A DNA stretch of 64,000 bases from Alteromonas sp. a30 (lineage in GTDB: Bacteria; Pseudomonadota; Gammaproteobacteria; Enterobacterales; Alteromonadaceae), in the NCBI RefSeq assembly GCF_026788005.1, contig NZ_JABEPE010000002.1, positions 310,001 to 374,000 on the forward strand, in the 5' to 3' direction. Position 1 is the stretch's first letter. The number at the start of each line of letters is the position of its first letter. A program made the translations under genes and the position numbers. The notes under the pieces are model-generated. The model was not told where the DNA came from. It did not search any database and worked only from the letters and a program-made list of their open reading frames with translations. Positions 1 to 9,242 of the stretch are shown one piece after another.

Positions 1-1
1 A

Positions 2-412
2 GTCGCCTATTTAGGCGATAAACTAGTAGGCTTTCGTTTAACCCAAGCTGCGGAACAATGGACCATTGATGAATGGTGCTCACCAGATCTCTGGGGCTTC
101 CCCATTAGCGATGTGTGTTACTTCAAATGCAACACAGTAGATGAAACTTATCGTGGTTTAGGTATTGGTTCGGCGCTACTCAAGCGTTCAATCGAACAGG
201 CAAAACTGCAAGGCGCGAAAGCCGGGTTAGCCCATATTTGGCGTGCGAGTCCCGGCAATAGTGCGTTTAAATACTTCTCGAAATGTGGTGGCGAATTGGT
301 TAAAGACCACCCAAATCGTTGGCAAGGTTGGTTTGATTCTCATGGCTACATGTGCCCCGTTTGCGGCGAGTTTTGCACCTGTACCGCCGCTGAAATGATG
401 ATCAAGTTTTAA
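2..412 (+). CDS. GNAT-family N-acetyltransferase, 5'-truncated by window edge
   Basis: The reading frame is open from base 2, so the gene begins outside the window; a GTG at 113 is internal and not a credible start. The acetyl-CoA binding motif A of the GNAT fold is visible as RGLGIGSALL. The C-terminus ends in a Cys-rich segment (CPVCGEFCTC) that is not a usual part of the fold and may bind a metal. The substrate is unknown. The next gene starts 3 bases after the stop, so the two are probably co-transcribed. I am sure of the GNAT family, not of any specific role. Confidence 0.75.
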   Translation, partial: VAYLGDKLVGFRLTQAAEQWTIDEWCSPDLWGFPISDVCYFKCNTVDETYRGLGIGSALLKRSIEQAKLQGAKAGLAHIWRASPGNSAFKYFSKCGGELVKDHPNRWQGWFDSHGYMCPVCGEFCTCTAAEMMIKF

Positions 413-415
413 GAT

Positions 416-1768
416 ATGTACGATCCACTTGCCCATCCCCAATTAAGCCCAAATCAACCCTACCCAGAAAGCTTTTGGGCGTTTAACACTGGGAAGCGCC
501 TGCACTTTCCACAGCTTGAAGCAACGGTGCAAACCGAAGTTGTTATTATTGGCGCAGGTTTCACTGGGCTTTCTGCGGCAATCGCGTTACGCGAAAAAGG
601 CGTCGAAACCGCTCTTGTGGAAGCCAACAGCGTTGGCTGGGGATGCGCAGGAAGAAACGCTGGCTTTGCCCTACCCGGCTCGGGTCGCCTTGGTTTTAGC
701 GCACTAAAAAGCGCTTACGGTAAGAATGCAGCCATAGGCATTATTAGCGAATACTATCAAGCAGTCGATAATCTCAAACACTTTATTGACAGTAACAACC
801 TGCAAGTCGACTTGGTACAAGGTGGCTATTTAAAAATTGCCAGCAAAGCCAAAGACATCAACTTATTCGAGCAACAACTTAACGATTTACCCAGCACTTA
901 TGCATCTAAGTTGTCGTTATTGTCGGCTCAAGAGGTTGATACGCACTTTATTGAAACCCACCAACAATTTGGTGGATTATACAATTCCTCTTCCTTTGGG
1001 ATTAATCCATTAAAAATGGCCTTAGCAATGGCCGAACTTGCTCGTGAGAATGGTGCTCATGTTTTTCAGAACTCTCCTGTGCTCAGTTATGAAAAGGCAC
1101 AAAATGCAAGCCACGGAAAAAGGTACGTTGTTACCACTACCAAGGGGAAAATTTACTGCGATCACATCATACTTGCGACTAACGCTTACACGCCGAATAA
1201 ATCATTGCCGGTGTTTTATCGTGCTCAGTTTCCGGTGTTATCCAGCGTACTCGTGACCCACCCTCTGCGCGATGAACAACTCAAATTCGTAAAACAAGCA
1301 GGGCTAATGTGCATGGATACGCGTGCATTGAAATACTATTACCGCTTATTGCCGGGCAACCGAATTTTGTTTGGCGGACGCGGCGCGGTTTGGGGGTATA
1401 ATCACGATAGTCCGTTGATTAAGCGCAAGTTGATTAACGCACTAAAATCCAGTTTCCCCAATTTAGACGATGCCAGAATCGACTATTTTTGGAGCGGTTG
1501 GGTCAGTGTGTCACAAGATGAAATTCCGCATATTGGTAGTTTACCAAGCGATCCTAATATTCACTTTGCCATGGGATATTGCGGCTCAGGGGTGGCTTTC
1601 ACTCACACAGCAGGAAAACGCTTAGCCCAGCTTGTCACCAGTAAAAATGATGTCCCAGAACTTCCCATATACAACACTTTCCCTAAAGACTTTCCATTCG
1701 CGCCGTTTCGTCGCTTGGGGTTATGGGGTTACTATCAATGGCAAAGCCTGATGGATTGGGTGTCGTAA
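416..1768 (+). CDS. FAD-dependent oxidoreductase, DAO family (PuuB-like)
   Basis: This 450-residue protein has an ADP-binding Rossmann motif near residues 42-62 (VVIIGAGFTGLSAA), followed by a WGCAGRNAGF segment typical of gamma-glutamylputrescine oxidase-like flavoproteins. A C-terminal stretch with GYCGSGVAFTHTAGK is the second FAD contact of the family. Members oxidise amines or amino acids and reduce FAD, and act in the cytosol. It lies 3 bases after the GNAT gene, which suggests a shared role in amine or polyamine turnover. That role is inference, because PuuA, PuuC or PuuD are not seen nearby. Confidence 0.8.
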   Translation: MYDPLAHPQLSPNQPYPESFWAFNTGKRLHFPQLEATVQTEVVIIGAGFTGLSAAIALREKGVETALVEANSVGWGCAGRNAGFALPGSGRLGFSALKSAYGKNAAIGIISEYYQAVDNLKHFIDSNNLQVDLVQGGYLKIASKAKDINLFEQQLNDLPSTYASKLSLLSAQEVDTHFIETHQQFGGLYNSSSFGINPLKMALAMAELARENGAHVFQNSPVLSYEKAQNASHGKRYVVTTTKGKIYCDHIILATNAYTPNKSLPVFYRAQFPVLSSVLVTHPLRDEQLKFVKQAGLMCMDTRALKYYYRLLPGNRILFGGRGAVWGYNHDSPLIKRKLINALKSSFPNLDDARIDYFWSGWVSVSQDEIPHIGSLPSDPNIHFAMGYCGSGVAFTHTAGKRLAQLVTSKNDVPELPIYNTFPKDFPFAPFRRLGLWGYYQWQSLMDWVS

Positions 1769-1781
1769 ACAAATTTGGGCT

Positions 1782-2231
1782 TTACTCTTTCGAAGCTTGA
1801 TCAAGAATAACCGGTCCATCCCCTTGGCTCCCAAGTACATCGTCTGGATTATAAATAGGGCAATTTGTCATGGATAAACACCCACAGCCAATACAGCCCG
1901 AAAGCGAATCCCGCAACCGCGTCATATAGCGAATGCGATCGCTTAAATCTTGATGCCAATTTTCCGACAAACGTTGCCAATCTTCTTTGTTTGGGGTGCG
2001 TTGATTCGGCAAAGTATCCAGCGCCGCTTTAATGCTCTGCAAACTAATTCCTACCTTTTGTGCCGCTTTAATAACTGACACTCGGCGCAGTACATCGGGC
2101 GCATAACGCCGCTGATTGCCTTGGTTGCGTCGACTATGAATAAGCCCTTTATCCTCGTAAAAATGCAGCGTAGCCACGGAAACACCACAGCGTTTCGCTA
2201 CCATGCCAACTGACAATGCTTTTTTCTGCAT
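1782..2231 (-). CDS. soxR: Redox-sensitive transcriptional activator SoxR
   Basis: This 149-residue MerR-family regulator has an N-terminal winged helix-turn-helix (residues about 5-45) and a dimerisation helix. It carries the diagnostic SoxR cluster motif CxxCxCxxxxxC at C113, C116, C118 and C124, which binds a [2Fe-2S] cluster oxidised by redox-cycling compounds. It is divergent from the VOC gene at 2397, and the intervening DNA holds a textbook SoxR operator (2317-2334). The family is certain. As in many non-enteric bacteria, soxS is absent here and SoxR appears to control its neighbour directly. Confidence 0.95.
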   Translation of the reverse strand: MQKKALSVGMVAKRCGVSVATLHFYEDKGLIHSRRNQGNQRRYAPDVLRRVSVIKAAQKVGISLQSIKAALDTLPNQRTPNKEDWQRLSENWHQDLSDRIRYMTRLRDSLSGCIGCGCLSMTNCPIYNPDDVLGSQGDGPVILDQASKE

Positions 2232-2312
2232 GTTTTCACCTGTTTCTTATCATCTAAGAACGCTTTGTTTTGCCTAATTTTTAAAAACTAACAGTGTAAA
2301 TGAAAAAAACGC

Positions 2313-2343
2313 TTTACCTCAAGTTAACTTGAGGTTTTAGCAT
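2313..2343 (+). promoter_or_regulatory. SoxR operator-promoter of the VOC gene
   Basis: A perfect 18-bp palindrome (CCTCAAGTTAACTTGAGG, 2317-2334) matches the known SoxR box of the Escherichia coli soxS promoter. A -35-like TTTACC (2313-2318) and a -10-like TAGCAT (2338-2343) flank it. The spacer is 19 bp, the overlong spacing typical of MerR-family promoters that the activator untwists. It points toward the gene at 2397. The box and spacing are seen directly; SoxR binding is inferred. Confidence 0.93.
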
Positions 2344-2396
2344 AGCAAACCAAATTACTCTATTCATGAAAACAGCGCGTTAATCGGGAGAGCAAG

Positions 2397-2816
2397 ATGC
2401 ATATCGAACACATTAATTTGGTAGTGACGAATTTAGAAACCACACTGACATTCTATCGCGCGGCTTTTCCTTACTGGAAAGTAAGAGGACAAGGTGAACA
2501 AGATTGGTATGGTATGAAACGTACGTGGCTGCATTTTGGTGATGAAAACGACTACCTATCATTCGCAGATTCAGGCACAGGAGAAAACCGTGATCTACAA
2601 TCAAACCAGTTAGGCTTAGCGCATTTCGGTTTTATTACCAACAACCTAGACGCCACAATTGAACGCTTACAAAACGCAGGATTCACAATTCACAAACCGG
2701 GAAATCCAACTGAATTTAGGAAGAACGTTTATTTTCTAGACCCAGACGGTTACGAAGTGGAATTTGTAGAATATATGTCGGATGACCCAACACAACGAAA
2801 CCAATACACAGGCTAA
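2397..2816 (+). CDS. VOC-family (glyoxalase/dioxygenase fold) protein, SoxR-controlled
   Basis: This 139-residue single-domain vicinal oxygen chelate protein shows the two beta-alpha-beta-beta-beta modules. Candidate metal ligands are the His in MHIEHINLVV, the His in LGLAHFGF and the Glu in DGYEVEFVEY. The family contains glyoxalases, fosfomycin-type resistance enzymes and antibiotic-binding proteins. A GGAGAGC ribosome-binding site precedes the ATG. The SoxR promoter directly upstream suggests a role in detoxifying redox-cycling compounds or their products. The exact substrate cannot be read from the sequence. Confidence 0.8.
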   Translation: MHIEHINLVVTNLETTLTFYRAAFPYWKVRGQGEQDWYGMKRTWLHFGDENDYLSFADSGTGENRDLQSNQLGLAHFGFITNNLDATIERLQNAGFTIHKPGNPTEFRKNVYFLDPDGYEVEFVEYMSDDPTQRNQYTG

Positions 2817-2871
2817 AAATTGTCACTTTAGTATTTTAAATCAGTGTGTTAGGAACGAGTTTATTCAATAA

Positions 2872-2910
2872 AAAACCCTTGCATTTTTTCAAGAACAAGG
2901 GTTTTCTTAT
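2872..2910 (+). terminator. Rho-independent terminator after the VOC gene
   Basis: A perfect 10-bp stem, AAAACCCTTG (2872-2881) with CAAGGGTTTT (2896-2905), encloses a 14-base loop. It is followed by a T-rich tail on the plus strand. The A-rich left flank means it could also stop transcripts coming from tyrS on the minus strand. Confidence 0.8.
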
Positions 2911-3058
2911 TAGCTAAAACAACAATTGTTAAAATGACGACATGCTTGCTCCAATCACGTTTAGAGAATTAGGAGCAACCCCTCAGCCGCATGGCTGTAT
3001 CTACCTCGAGTTTGCGATAAATCACCAATCGGGTAACGAACAATTAAACACAGCTAAT

Positions 3059-4267
3059 TTAGATTGACGCTTCAAGCTTTACTCTCGCAAACTTACGCTT
3101 ACCAACTTGATACACTGCCTCGCCTGCTTCGGTTAACATAAGCTTGTTATCCGTGACTTTTTCGCCATCAATCTTCACTGCGCCTTGTTTAATCATGCGT
3201 ATGGCTTCTGAGGTCGATGCCACTAAGTTTGCTTCTTTCAACAAGTTAGCAATAGCAATGCCTTCATCGGATAACGCAAGAGAGACTTCCGGCATGTCAT
3301 CAGGAATCGCGTTCTTCTGAAAGCGTTGAATAAAGTCTTGATGCGCACCTTCTGCGGCTTGTGCGTTGTGAAAGCGCTCGATAATTTCTTTCGCCAGCAA
3401 AATTTTGATGTCGCGAGGATTCGCACCATCGGCTATTTGCTGTTTGAAACCTTCAATTTCATCCAACGGACGGAAGCTCAATAATTCATAGTAACGCCAC
3501 ATCAACTCATCGGAAATCGACATCACTTTACCAAACATATCGTTTGGCGCATCGGTAATACCAATGTAATTGTTCAACGACTTCGACATTTTCTGAACGC
3601 CATCAAGCCCTTCAAGTAGCGGCATCATTAGAACCGTTTGTGGGCGCTGGCCTTCTTCTTTTTGCAACTCGCGCCCCATTAATAGATTAAAGCGCTGATC
3701 TGTGCCGCCTAACTCAACATCGGCTTCAAGGGCAACGGAGTCCCAGCCTTGAGCAAGCGGATACAAAAATTCATGAATAGCGATAGGTTGACCATTCGCG
3801 TAACGTTTTTTGAAATCGTCACGTTCTAACATTCTGGCAACCGTTTGACGCGCGGCCAGTTTAATCATGCCGGCTGCACCAAGGTCTTCCATCCACTCAG
3901 AGTTAAAACGAATTTGCGTTTTTTCTGGATCGAGGATTTTAAATACCTGCGTTTTATAAGTTTCAGCATTGGCAAGCACGTCTTCACGCGTTAAAGGTTT
4001 GCGCGTAACGTTTTTACCAGTCGGATCGCCAATCATACCCGTGAAATCACCGATTAAAAAAATCACTTCATGGCCTAAATCTTGAAACGCTCTGAGTTTA
4101 TTGATCAGAACAGTATGACCAAGGTGTAGGTCTGGTGCGGTTGGATCAAAGCCAGCTTTAATTTTTAACGGCTTACCTTCTTTGAGCTTCTCAATCAGCT
4201 CTTCTTCCAACAAAATTTCATCTGCGCCGCGTTTTAACTCTGCGAACGCTTGTTGCCAATCGGACAT
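3059..4267 (-). CDS. tyrS: Tyrosyl-tRNA synthetase
   Basis: This 402-residue class I aminoacyl-tRNA synthetase charges tRNA-Tyr in the cytosol. The HIGH-type motif is HLGH at residues 48-51 and the KMSKS loop is at 226-230. An S4-type RNA-binding domain occupies about the last 60 residues ([15 protein letters not shown]). Length and motif spacing fit the shorter TyrRS type common in Pseudomonas and marine gammaproteobacteria. It is divergent from the M23 peptidase gene, an arrangement often seen in this group. Confidence 0.96.
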   Translation of the reverse strand: MSDWQQAFAELKRGADEILLEEELIEKLKEGKPLKIKAGFDPTAPDLHLGHTVLINKLRAFQDLGHEVIFLIGDFTGMIGDPTGKNVTRKPLTREDVLANAETYKTQVFKILDPEKTQIRFNSEWMEDLGAAGMIKLAARQTVARMLERDDFKKRYANGQPIAIHEFLYPLAQGWDSVALEADVELGGTDQRFNLLMGRELQKEEGQRPQTVLMMPLLEGLDGVQKMSKSLNNYIGITDAPNDMFGKVMSISDELMWRYYELLSFRPLDEIEGFKQQIADGANPRDIKILLAKEIIERFHNAQAAEGAHQDFIQRFQKNAIPDDMPEVSLALSDEGIAIANLLKEANLVASTSEAIRMIKQGAVKIDGEKVTDNKLMLTEAGEAVYQVGKRKFARVKLEASI

Positions 4268-4340
4268 GTACTTTTCTCAACCTACAGGGGAATTAAGGAA
4301 TGCCGCATTCTACTGCTCATAAAAGTGCAAATAAAGGGGA

Positions 4341-5732
4341 TTGCGCCTAGAAAATAGAGTGAAATGGGTATATTCTGCGAATTGTGCTATTTTTAGTTTC
4401 ATGGCAGATATATTGGCTACTATGGTAAAACAACAAATAATCCACACCATAAAAGCGCTTCCGAACCGTCATAAATGGATGGTAGCGGTGGTGTCTTTAA
4501 TCGTTATTATTTTCGCTGCACTTCCCTCTGAACCCGCCCGAGCCTCGCGTCAAACCAAAAGCGTAGAGTTAGAACTTGGCAAACGTTACACGCTTGATGT
4601 TCAGCCAACAGTGGTCGTGACCGAGGAACAGCTGGAAGACACAACTAAACAAGATTGGCAGAGTTATATCGTTCGCTCTGGCGACAACCTTGCCAAGATT
4701 TTTGCAAAAGCAGGGTTATCCCCTCGTGATGTGCATCATGTGAGTCGTGCTGGCAAAGACGCTAAAAAGTTGTTGAAAATGATGCCTGGCGAGACCATTC
4801 AAATTTTACTGGATGACGACGAGCAATTTCAGGCACTTCGCTACCCTTTCTCTAAAACCAAAACGCTGGTTATTGAACACAATAGCGATTTATACGCATC
4901 CCACATTGAAGAAAAAGCCATTAGCAAACGCTTAGATTTTGCCACTGGTGACATCAAAAGCAGCTTTTGGAATGCAGGTGTTAAGGCAGGCTTAACCGAT
5001 AATCAGATTATGAGCCTAGCTAATATTTTCGGCTGGGACATCGACTTTGCGCTAGATATTCGTGATGGCGATTACTTTAATGTGATCTTTGAAGAAAACT
5101 TCGTTGAAGGTGAGTTTGCAGGATATGGCGATATCGTGGCCGCCGAGTTTACTAACCAAGGCGAAACCTTTACCGCAATTCGATATAAAGACGGTAACTA
5201 CTACACACCCGAAGGGCGTAGTATGCGTAAGAGCTTCTTACGCGCGCCAGTGAACTTCAAATATATCAGTTCTAGCTTTAAACCTCGCCGCTTCCACCCC
5301 GTTTTAAAACGCTGGAAGCAACACAGAGGCATCGATTATGCAGCCAATACAGGAACCCCTGTCGTGGCAGCAGGTGATGGACGCGTCATTAAAGCCACTT
5401 ATGACAAGTACAATGGTCATCATGTGTTTATTCAGCATGGTGAAAAATACGTCACCAAATACTTACACTTTTCTAAGCGTAAAGTTAGAAAGGGTGACTG
5501 GGTTAAACAGGGTCAAACCATTGGTTTAGTAGGCCGAACAGGCTTAGCAAGTGGGCCTCACTTACATTATGAATTTTTAGTCAATGGGGTTCACCAAAAC
5601 CCTCGAACCGTTAGCCTGCCTAAAGCAACCCCTATCGCCTCCAAAGAACGCGATGAATTCCTTGCTTTAGCAAGCAACTATCAAACGCAATTAGAAAAAA
5701 ACCGCCGCATTATGCTGGCTATGAACCAATGA
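4341..5732 (+). CDS. LysM/OapA-type M23 metallopeptidase (MepM-like murein endopeptidase)
   Basis: The protein has a membrane anchor or signal segment (WMVAVVSLIVIIFAALP), a LysM/OapA-like region (YIVRSGDNLAKIFAKAGL) and a C-terminal M23 domain. The zinc and catalytic motifs are H328-x3-D332 (HRGID) and H407-L-H409 (GPHLHYEF), so it should be active on peptidoglycan cross-links. The start is uncertain: TTG at 4341 follows an AAGGGG-like site, but ATG at 4401 or 4422 would place the hydrophobic segment nearer the N-terminus. It overlaps anmK by 4 bases, linking cross-link cleavage with anhydromuramic acid recycling. Confidence 0.9.
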   Translation: MRLENRVKWVYSANCAIFSFMADILATMVKQQIIHTIKALPNRHKWMVAVVSLIVIIFAALPSEPARASRQTKSVELELGKRYTLDVQPTVVVTEEQLEDTTKQDWQSYIVRSGDNLAKIFAKAGLSPRDVHHVSRAGKDAKKLLKMMPGETIQILLDDDEQFQALRYPFSKTKTLVIEHNSDLYASHIEEKAISKRLDFATGDIKSSFWNAGVKAGLTDNQIMSLANIFGWDIDFALDIRDGDYFNVIFEENFVEGEFAGYGDIVAAEFTNQGETFTAIRYKDGNYYTPEGRSMRKSFLRAPVNFKYISSSFKPRRFHPVLKRWKQHRGIDYAANTGTPVVAAGDGRVIKATYDKYNGHHVFIQHGEKYVTKYLHFSKRKVRKGDWVKQGQTIGLVGRTGLASGPHLHYEFLVNGVHQNPRTVSLPKATPIASKERDEFLALASNYQTQLEKNRRIMLAMNQ

Positions 5733-6880
5733 GTTCAAGCCAGCTCTACATTGGATTGATGTCCGGCACCAGCGTCGATGGAATTGATGTCGCCTTGCTC
5801 GATATGCATCTGGGCAATTCTAAGCTTGTTGATTGCTTTACGCATCCCTACCCGCCGGCCTTAGCAACGACGCTTCACAGCTTATGTGAACCTGATCACA
5901 ATGAAATTGTAAACCTAGGTGAAGCCGATATTGCCGTAGCCTTAGCGTTTAGTGATGCCGTATTTGCCATGTTGAAAAAGCATGGTTTATCGGCGCAGGA
6001 CATCCAAGCCATTGGCAGTCACGGACAAACGGTCAGACACCACCCTGAACTATCTCATCCGTTTACACTACAAATAGGTGATGCCAATACTCTTGCTACT
6101 ATCACCGATATTGATGTTGTGGCGGATTTTAGGCGTAAAGACATAGCGCTTGGGGGGCAAGGTGCTCCTCTTGTACCTGCTTTCCATCAAGCCGTTTTTT
6201 CCTCTCGCACTGACGATTCGAATGCGATAAAAAATGCTCAGAACAGAGCCATTGTTAACATTGGCGGCATTGCTAATATTACTTGGCTACCCGCATCTCC
6301 CCAGCAACCTGTTTTAGGGTTTGATACAGGCCCGGGCAACGTCTTAATGGACGCATGGTGTAAGCAGCATAAAAACTTCTCTTTCGATGAAAATGGCATG
6401 TGGGCAAACCAAGGCCGAGTGGATGAAGATTTACTCACCGCTCTTATGTCTCACCCATACCTATCTCAGCCTTACCCTAAAAGTACTGGCCGTGAAATAT
6501 TTAATCTGACTTGGTTAAATCAAATACTCGCCTCTAAAAGAAACTATCAAGTAATCGATCCCGTCGATGTGCAACGCACGTTGTTGGCTTTTACCGCAGA
6601 GAGCATATGCTTACACCTGAACCAACTCGAGGGTTTAGAAGAAGTGTACATTTGCGGTGGAGGTGCCCGTAACACGGCTTTAATGCAAGTATTACAAAGT
6701 GCTTGTAATACCATTCCAGTTTATTCAACAGAAGCCTTGGGAATTCATCCTGACTCTGTGGAAGCCGCCGCTTTTGCTTGGCTTGCCTATGCGCATATTC
6801 ATCGTATAGCTGGCAATATGCCATCAGTTACAGGCGCAAGAAGATCGGCTGTTCTTGGCGGGTTTTATCCGGCGGCATAA
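5729..6880 (+). CDS. anmK: Anhydro-N-acetylmuramic acid kinase
   Basis: This 383-residue enzyme phosphorylates 1,6-anhydro-N-acetylmuramic acid with ring opening in cell-wall recycling. Family landmarks are IGLMSGTSVDGIDVALLD at the N-terminus, GSHGQTVRHHP, DFRRKDIALGGQGAPLVP, NIGGIANITWL and CGGGARNTALM near the C-terminus. The start codon overlaps the stop of the M23 peptidase gene (ATGA), so translation is probably coupled. The full length matches the family. Confidence 0.96.
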   Translation: MSSSQLYIGLMSGTSVDGIDVALLDMHLGNSKLVDCFTHPYPPALATTLHSLCEPDHNEIVNLGEADIAVALAFSDAVFAMLKKHGLSAQDIQAIGSHGQTVRHHPELSHPFTLQIGDANTLATITDIDVVADFRRKDIALGGQGAPLVPAFHQAVFSSRTDDSNAIKNAQNRAIVNIGGIANITWLPASPQQPVLGFDTGPGNVLMDAWCKQHKNFSFDENGMWANQGRVDEDLLTALMSHPYLSQPYPKSTGREIFNLTWLNQILASKRNYQVIDPVDVQRTLLAFTAESICLHLNQLEGLEEVYICGGGARNTALMQVLQSACNTIPVYSTEALGIHPDSVEAAAFAWLAYAHIHRIAGNMPSVTGARRSAVLGGFYPAA

Positions 6881-6924
6881 AGTCAATCGTTCTTTGCTCT
6901 TGCCTCAATGCAATTTCTAACATA

Positions 6925-6963
6925 AAAAGCCCAGTAGCTCTCCGCTCACTGGGCTTTTCATTT
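6925..6963 (+). terminator. Rho-independent terminator after anmK, possibly bidirectional
   Basis: An 11-bp perfect stem, AAAAGCCCAGT (6925-6935) with ACTGGGCTTTT (6948-6958), is followed by a T-rich run. It sits between convergent genes, and the A-tract at its left gives a T-tract on the minus strand, so it may serve both anmK and the PLP enzyme gene. Confidence 0.85.
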
Positions 6964-7015
6964 TTTTAGACATGCTACTATCGAAGCATCCTAGAATCCT
7001 GCTTAGCAGCCTTTG

Positions 7016-8830
7016 TTAACCTGAAAAACGACCATTTAGCAGTTCCTCGGTAGACGCCACACTTTCATAATGCTGAGCGCACATATTTTTTGCTGTATCC
7101 AAATACAACTGATCAACCTGAGCAGGAGACATAAAACCTTCGCTAAAGCCGGGCTTCACCGGGTCAATATGCAAACGCACTACATTTAAGAAGTGTGCAA
7201 TCAACTCTTTAATGCTCTCTGTTCCTGTGGAAATACGCATAGTCGTTAAATAGATACCAGCATCGTGCTGGTCTTTCTCGCCCATTTCCGAGTGCGACGT
7301 TAACGCAGGGCAAAGTATAATCGTGTTATTTTGCCCAATACTCACCTGATGGCTAAAAGCTGGCTCTAATGCATCAAAGAAGCGCACGAAGGTATCTCTG
7401 TCTAACCCTGCTTTTTCCATGTCGACAGTAAACAATGCGCATGGCCAACCATGACGCATTAAATCATTCTTAATTTTAGCGTTAGGGTGCGAATCAATCG
7501 CATGACAATTCACATTCATATCAGGATGGGAGAATAAAAACTCGCTCAACACCTTGGTATTAATACACTTACTGAGCATACGTTGCTCAAGGGTTTTCAT
7601 TCCTGTAAGAACATCAAAGGCTTTTTCCGAATCAAGGAAGGCTCCCTTAATGTAATACACATCCCAGAACATGGTTTTGCTCCAGTCATAGCCATTTACC
7701 GCTTGGCCTTTCGCTTGGAACATACGATAGGTTTCTGAAATCACTACACCGGCGGTTGTTGCGCCACTACCACAAATATCCTTTGTGTAGCTGTGAACAA
7801 CGTAATCTGGACGTTCATCTTTATTCTTACGCTGTAATGGTTGATTCAATACCGGCGTTGCAAGCGTCGAATCTAACATAACCAAGTGTCCGTTAGCATG
7901 AGCAACGCGACAAATCCCCGGCACATCTAAAACATATCCATGCGGGTTACAAGGCGATTCAACATACACATGCAATGCATTATTTTTTAGACGAGCTTCG
8001 TGCTTAGCTTTGGACTTTTGTAGGAATTCACTAAATTCTGCTTCGCTATAACCATCAAACCATTCAATTTGAATTGCCATGCGATTTTCACGCGCGAAGA
8101 AATCCTCTAAAAGTTGGAAAACACCGCCATACACATTGCGAGAAACCACCAGCACATCGCCATGAGACAACACATTCGATAGCATTGCATCAATGGCAGC
8201 CATCCCTGAGTTAAAGTTCCATGCCAAATAGTCCGCGGCATAAGGACCCGCTTCAAGCTCAACAATGGCATTAGCTAACGAAATATTCGTGGGATTAAGC
8301 AAACGCGAATAAATTTGGTGAGTCGCTTCCTTTCCTTGAAACGCATCATCTACCCACTCTGTACAGGCATAAACATAAGTAGCGGTGCGCACAACCACAG
8401 GCGTTGCTGAAAAAAGTGCCGTCACGTTATCAAACAATGGATAGTGTGTTTTTCCTACCTGAGATCCCGTTTGTTGTTGCAAGCTTTGGAAAGTGGCGCG
8501 GAATGGGTTTTGGAGTGTATCTAATACCTTTGCAATCTGAAACGATAGGAATTTTTTCGCATTGAAATAGGCGATTTTATCTTTTCTATCTAAACCTTCT
8601 AGCGTGCGATTTGTAACTTGCCATAAATTGTTAATATCAAGTTGAGCTTGGTACAAGTGGCTCGCCGCTTGATTTAAACTTTGCCCGTACTCACTTTTAG
8701 GGTCGATGCCAAAATGCTGTAATTGCTCTTCTGCTAACTGCTCAATGCTTGTTGCCTCTGTCGAATTTCTTTTTGGGGACAACATTTTTGCTTGTTGGAT
8801 TTGAGTCTCGTTCATGACATTTAGAACCAT
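7016..8830 (-). CDS. Cys/Met-metabolism-family PLP-dependent enzyme, extended form
   Basis: The protein has the fold-type I pattern of trans-sulfuration enzymes (cystathionine gamma-synthase/methionine gamma-lyase): the motif HSYTKDICGSGATTAG contains the presumed PLP lysine K350, and VMLDSTLATPVL carries the aspartate that contacts the pyridine nitrogen. At 604 residues it is about 200 longer than typical members, mostly through an N-terminal region of about 110 residues and insertions before the C-terminus. The ATG at codon 1 or codon 6 could be used. No methionine or cysteine biosynthesis genes are adjacent, so the reaction is undetermined. Confidence 0.75.
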   Translation of the reverse strand: MVLNVMNETQIQQAKMLSPKRNSTEATSIEQLAEEQLQHFGIDPKSEYGQSLNQAASHLYQAQLDINNLWQVTNRTLEGLDRKDKIAYFNAKKFLSFQIAKVLDTLQNPFRATFQSLQQQTGSQVGKTHYPLFDNVTALFSATPVVVRTATYVYACTEWVDDAFQGKEATHQIYSRLLNPTNISLANAIVELEAGPYAADYLAWNFNSGMAAIDAMLSNVLSHGDVLVVSRNVYGGVFQLLEDFFARENRMAIQIEWFDGYSEAEFSEFLQKSKAKHEARLKNNALHVYVESPCNPHGYVLDVPGICRVAHANGHLVMLDSTLATPVLNQPLQRKNKDERPDYVVHSYTKDICGSGATTAGVVISETYRMFQAKGQAVNGYDWSKTMFWDVYYIKGAFLDSEKAFDVLTGMKTLEQRMLSKCINTKVLSEFLFSHPDMNVNCHAIDSHPNAKIKNDLMRHGWPCALFTVDMEKAGLDRDTFVRFFDALEPAFSHQVSIGQNNTIILCPALTSHSEMGEKDQHDAGIYLTTMRISTGTESIKELIAHFLNVVRLHIDPVKPGFSEGFMSPAQVDQLYLDTAKNMCAQHYESVASTEELLNGRFSG

Positions 8831-9242
8831 GTTTGTGAAAAAAGAGACTTGTTTTAACTCGATTTTAACAAACTACCAACATTAGCTTCCGGTTTATCTG
8901 AGCAAGCCTACAACTTGTATAGTCAAGATAGCTTTACTGCTTAATATGATGATGAAGATTCCGTACTCAAGCCTTTCAACTTTAGTATATTTCATCCTTT
9001 ATTTAGAAAGAAAAGCGTTAAGAAATGGTTAACGTTAAGCGGTTATTAGAAAGATTCCCACTCAAATATTAAAAGAAAGCTGACAATTCTACTACAACAC
9101 GCATTAAACTTAGGTTTTACCCCCTCAAGTCAGGTAAAACATTCATCTCCATAAAAATAGCTAGCGCAGAGTATACACATGCATAAACGCTATAAAATTA
9201 GGATAAAAAGTACATTTATACAAAACCATTAGATTTTTTCAC
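8831..9242. other. 412-bp intergenic region, no gene seen
   Basis: This AT-rich gap separates two minus-strand genes. It must contain the promoter of the PLP enzyme gene and the 3' end of the GH13 transcript. I found no convincing terminator, operator, small gene or repeat in it. Confidence 0.5.
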
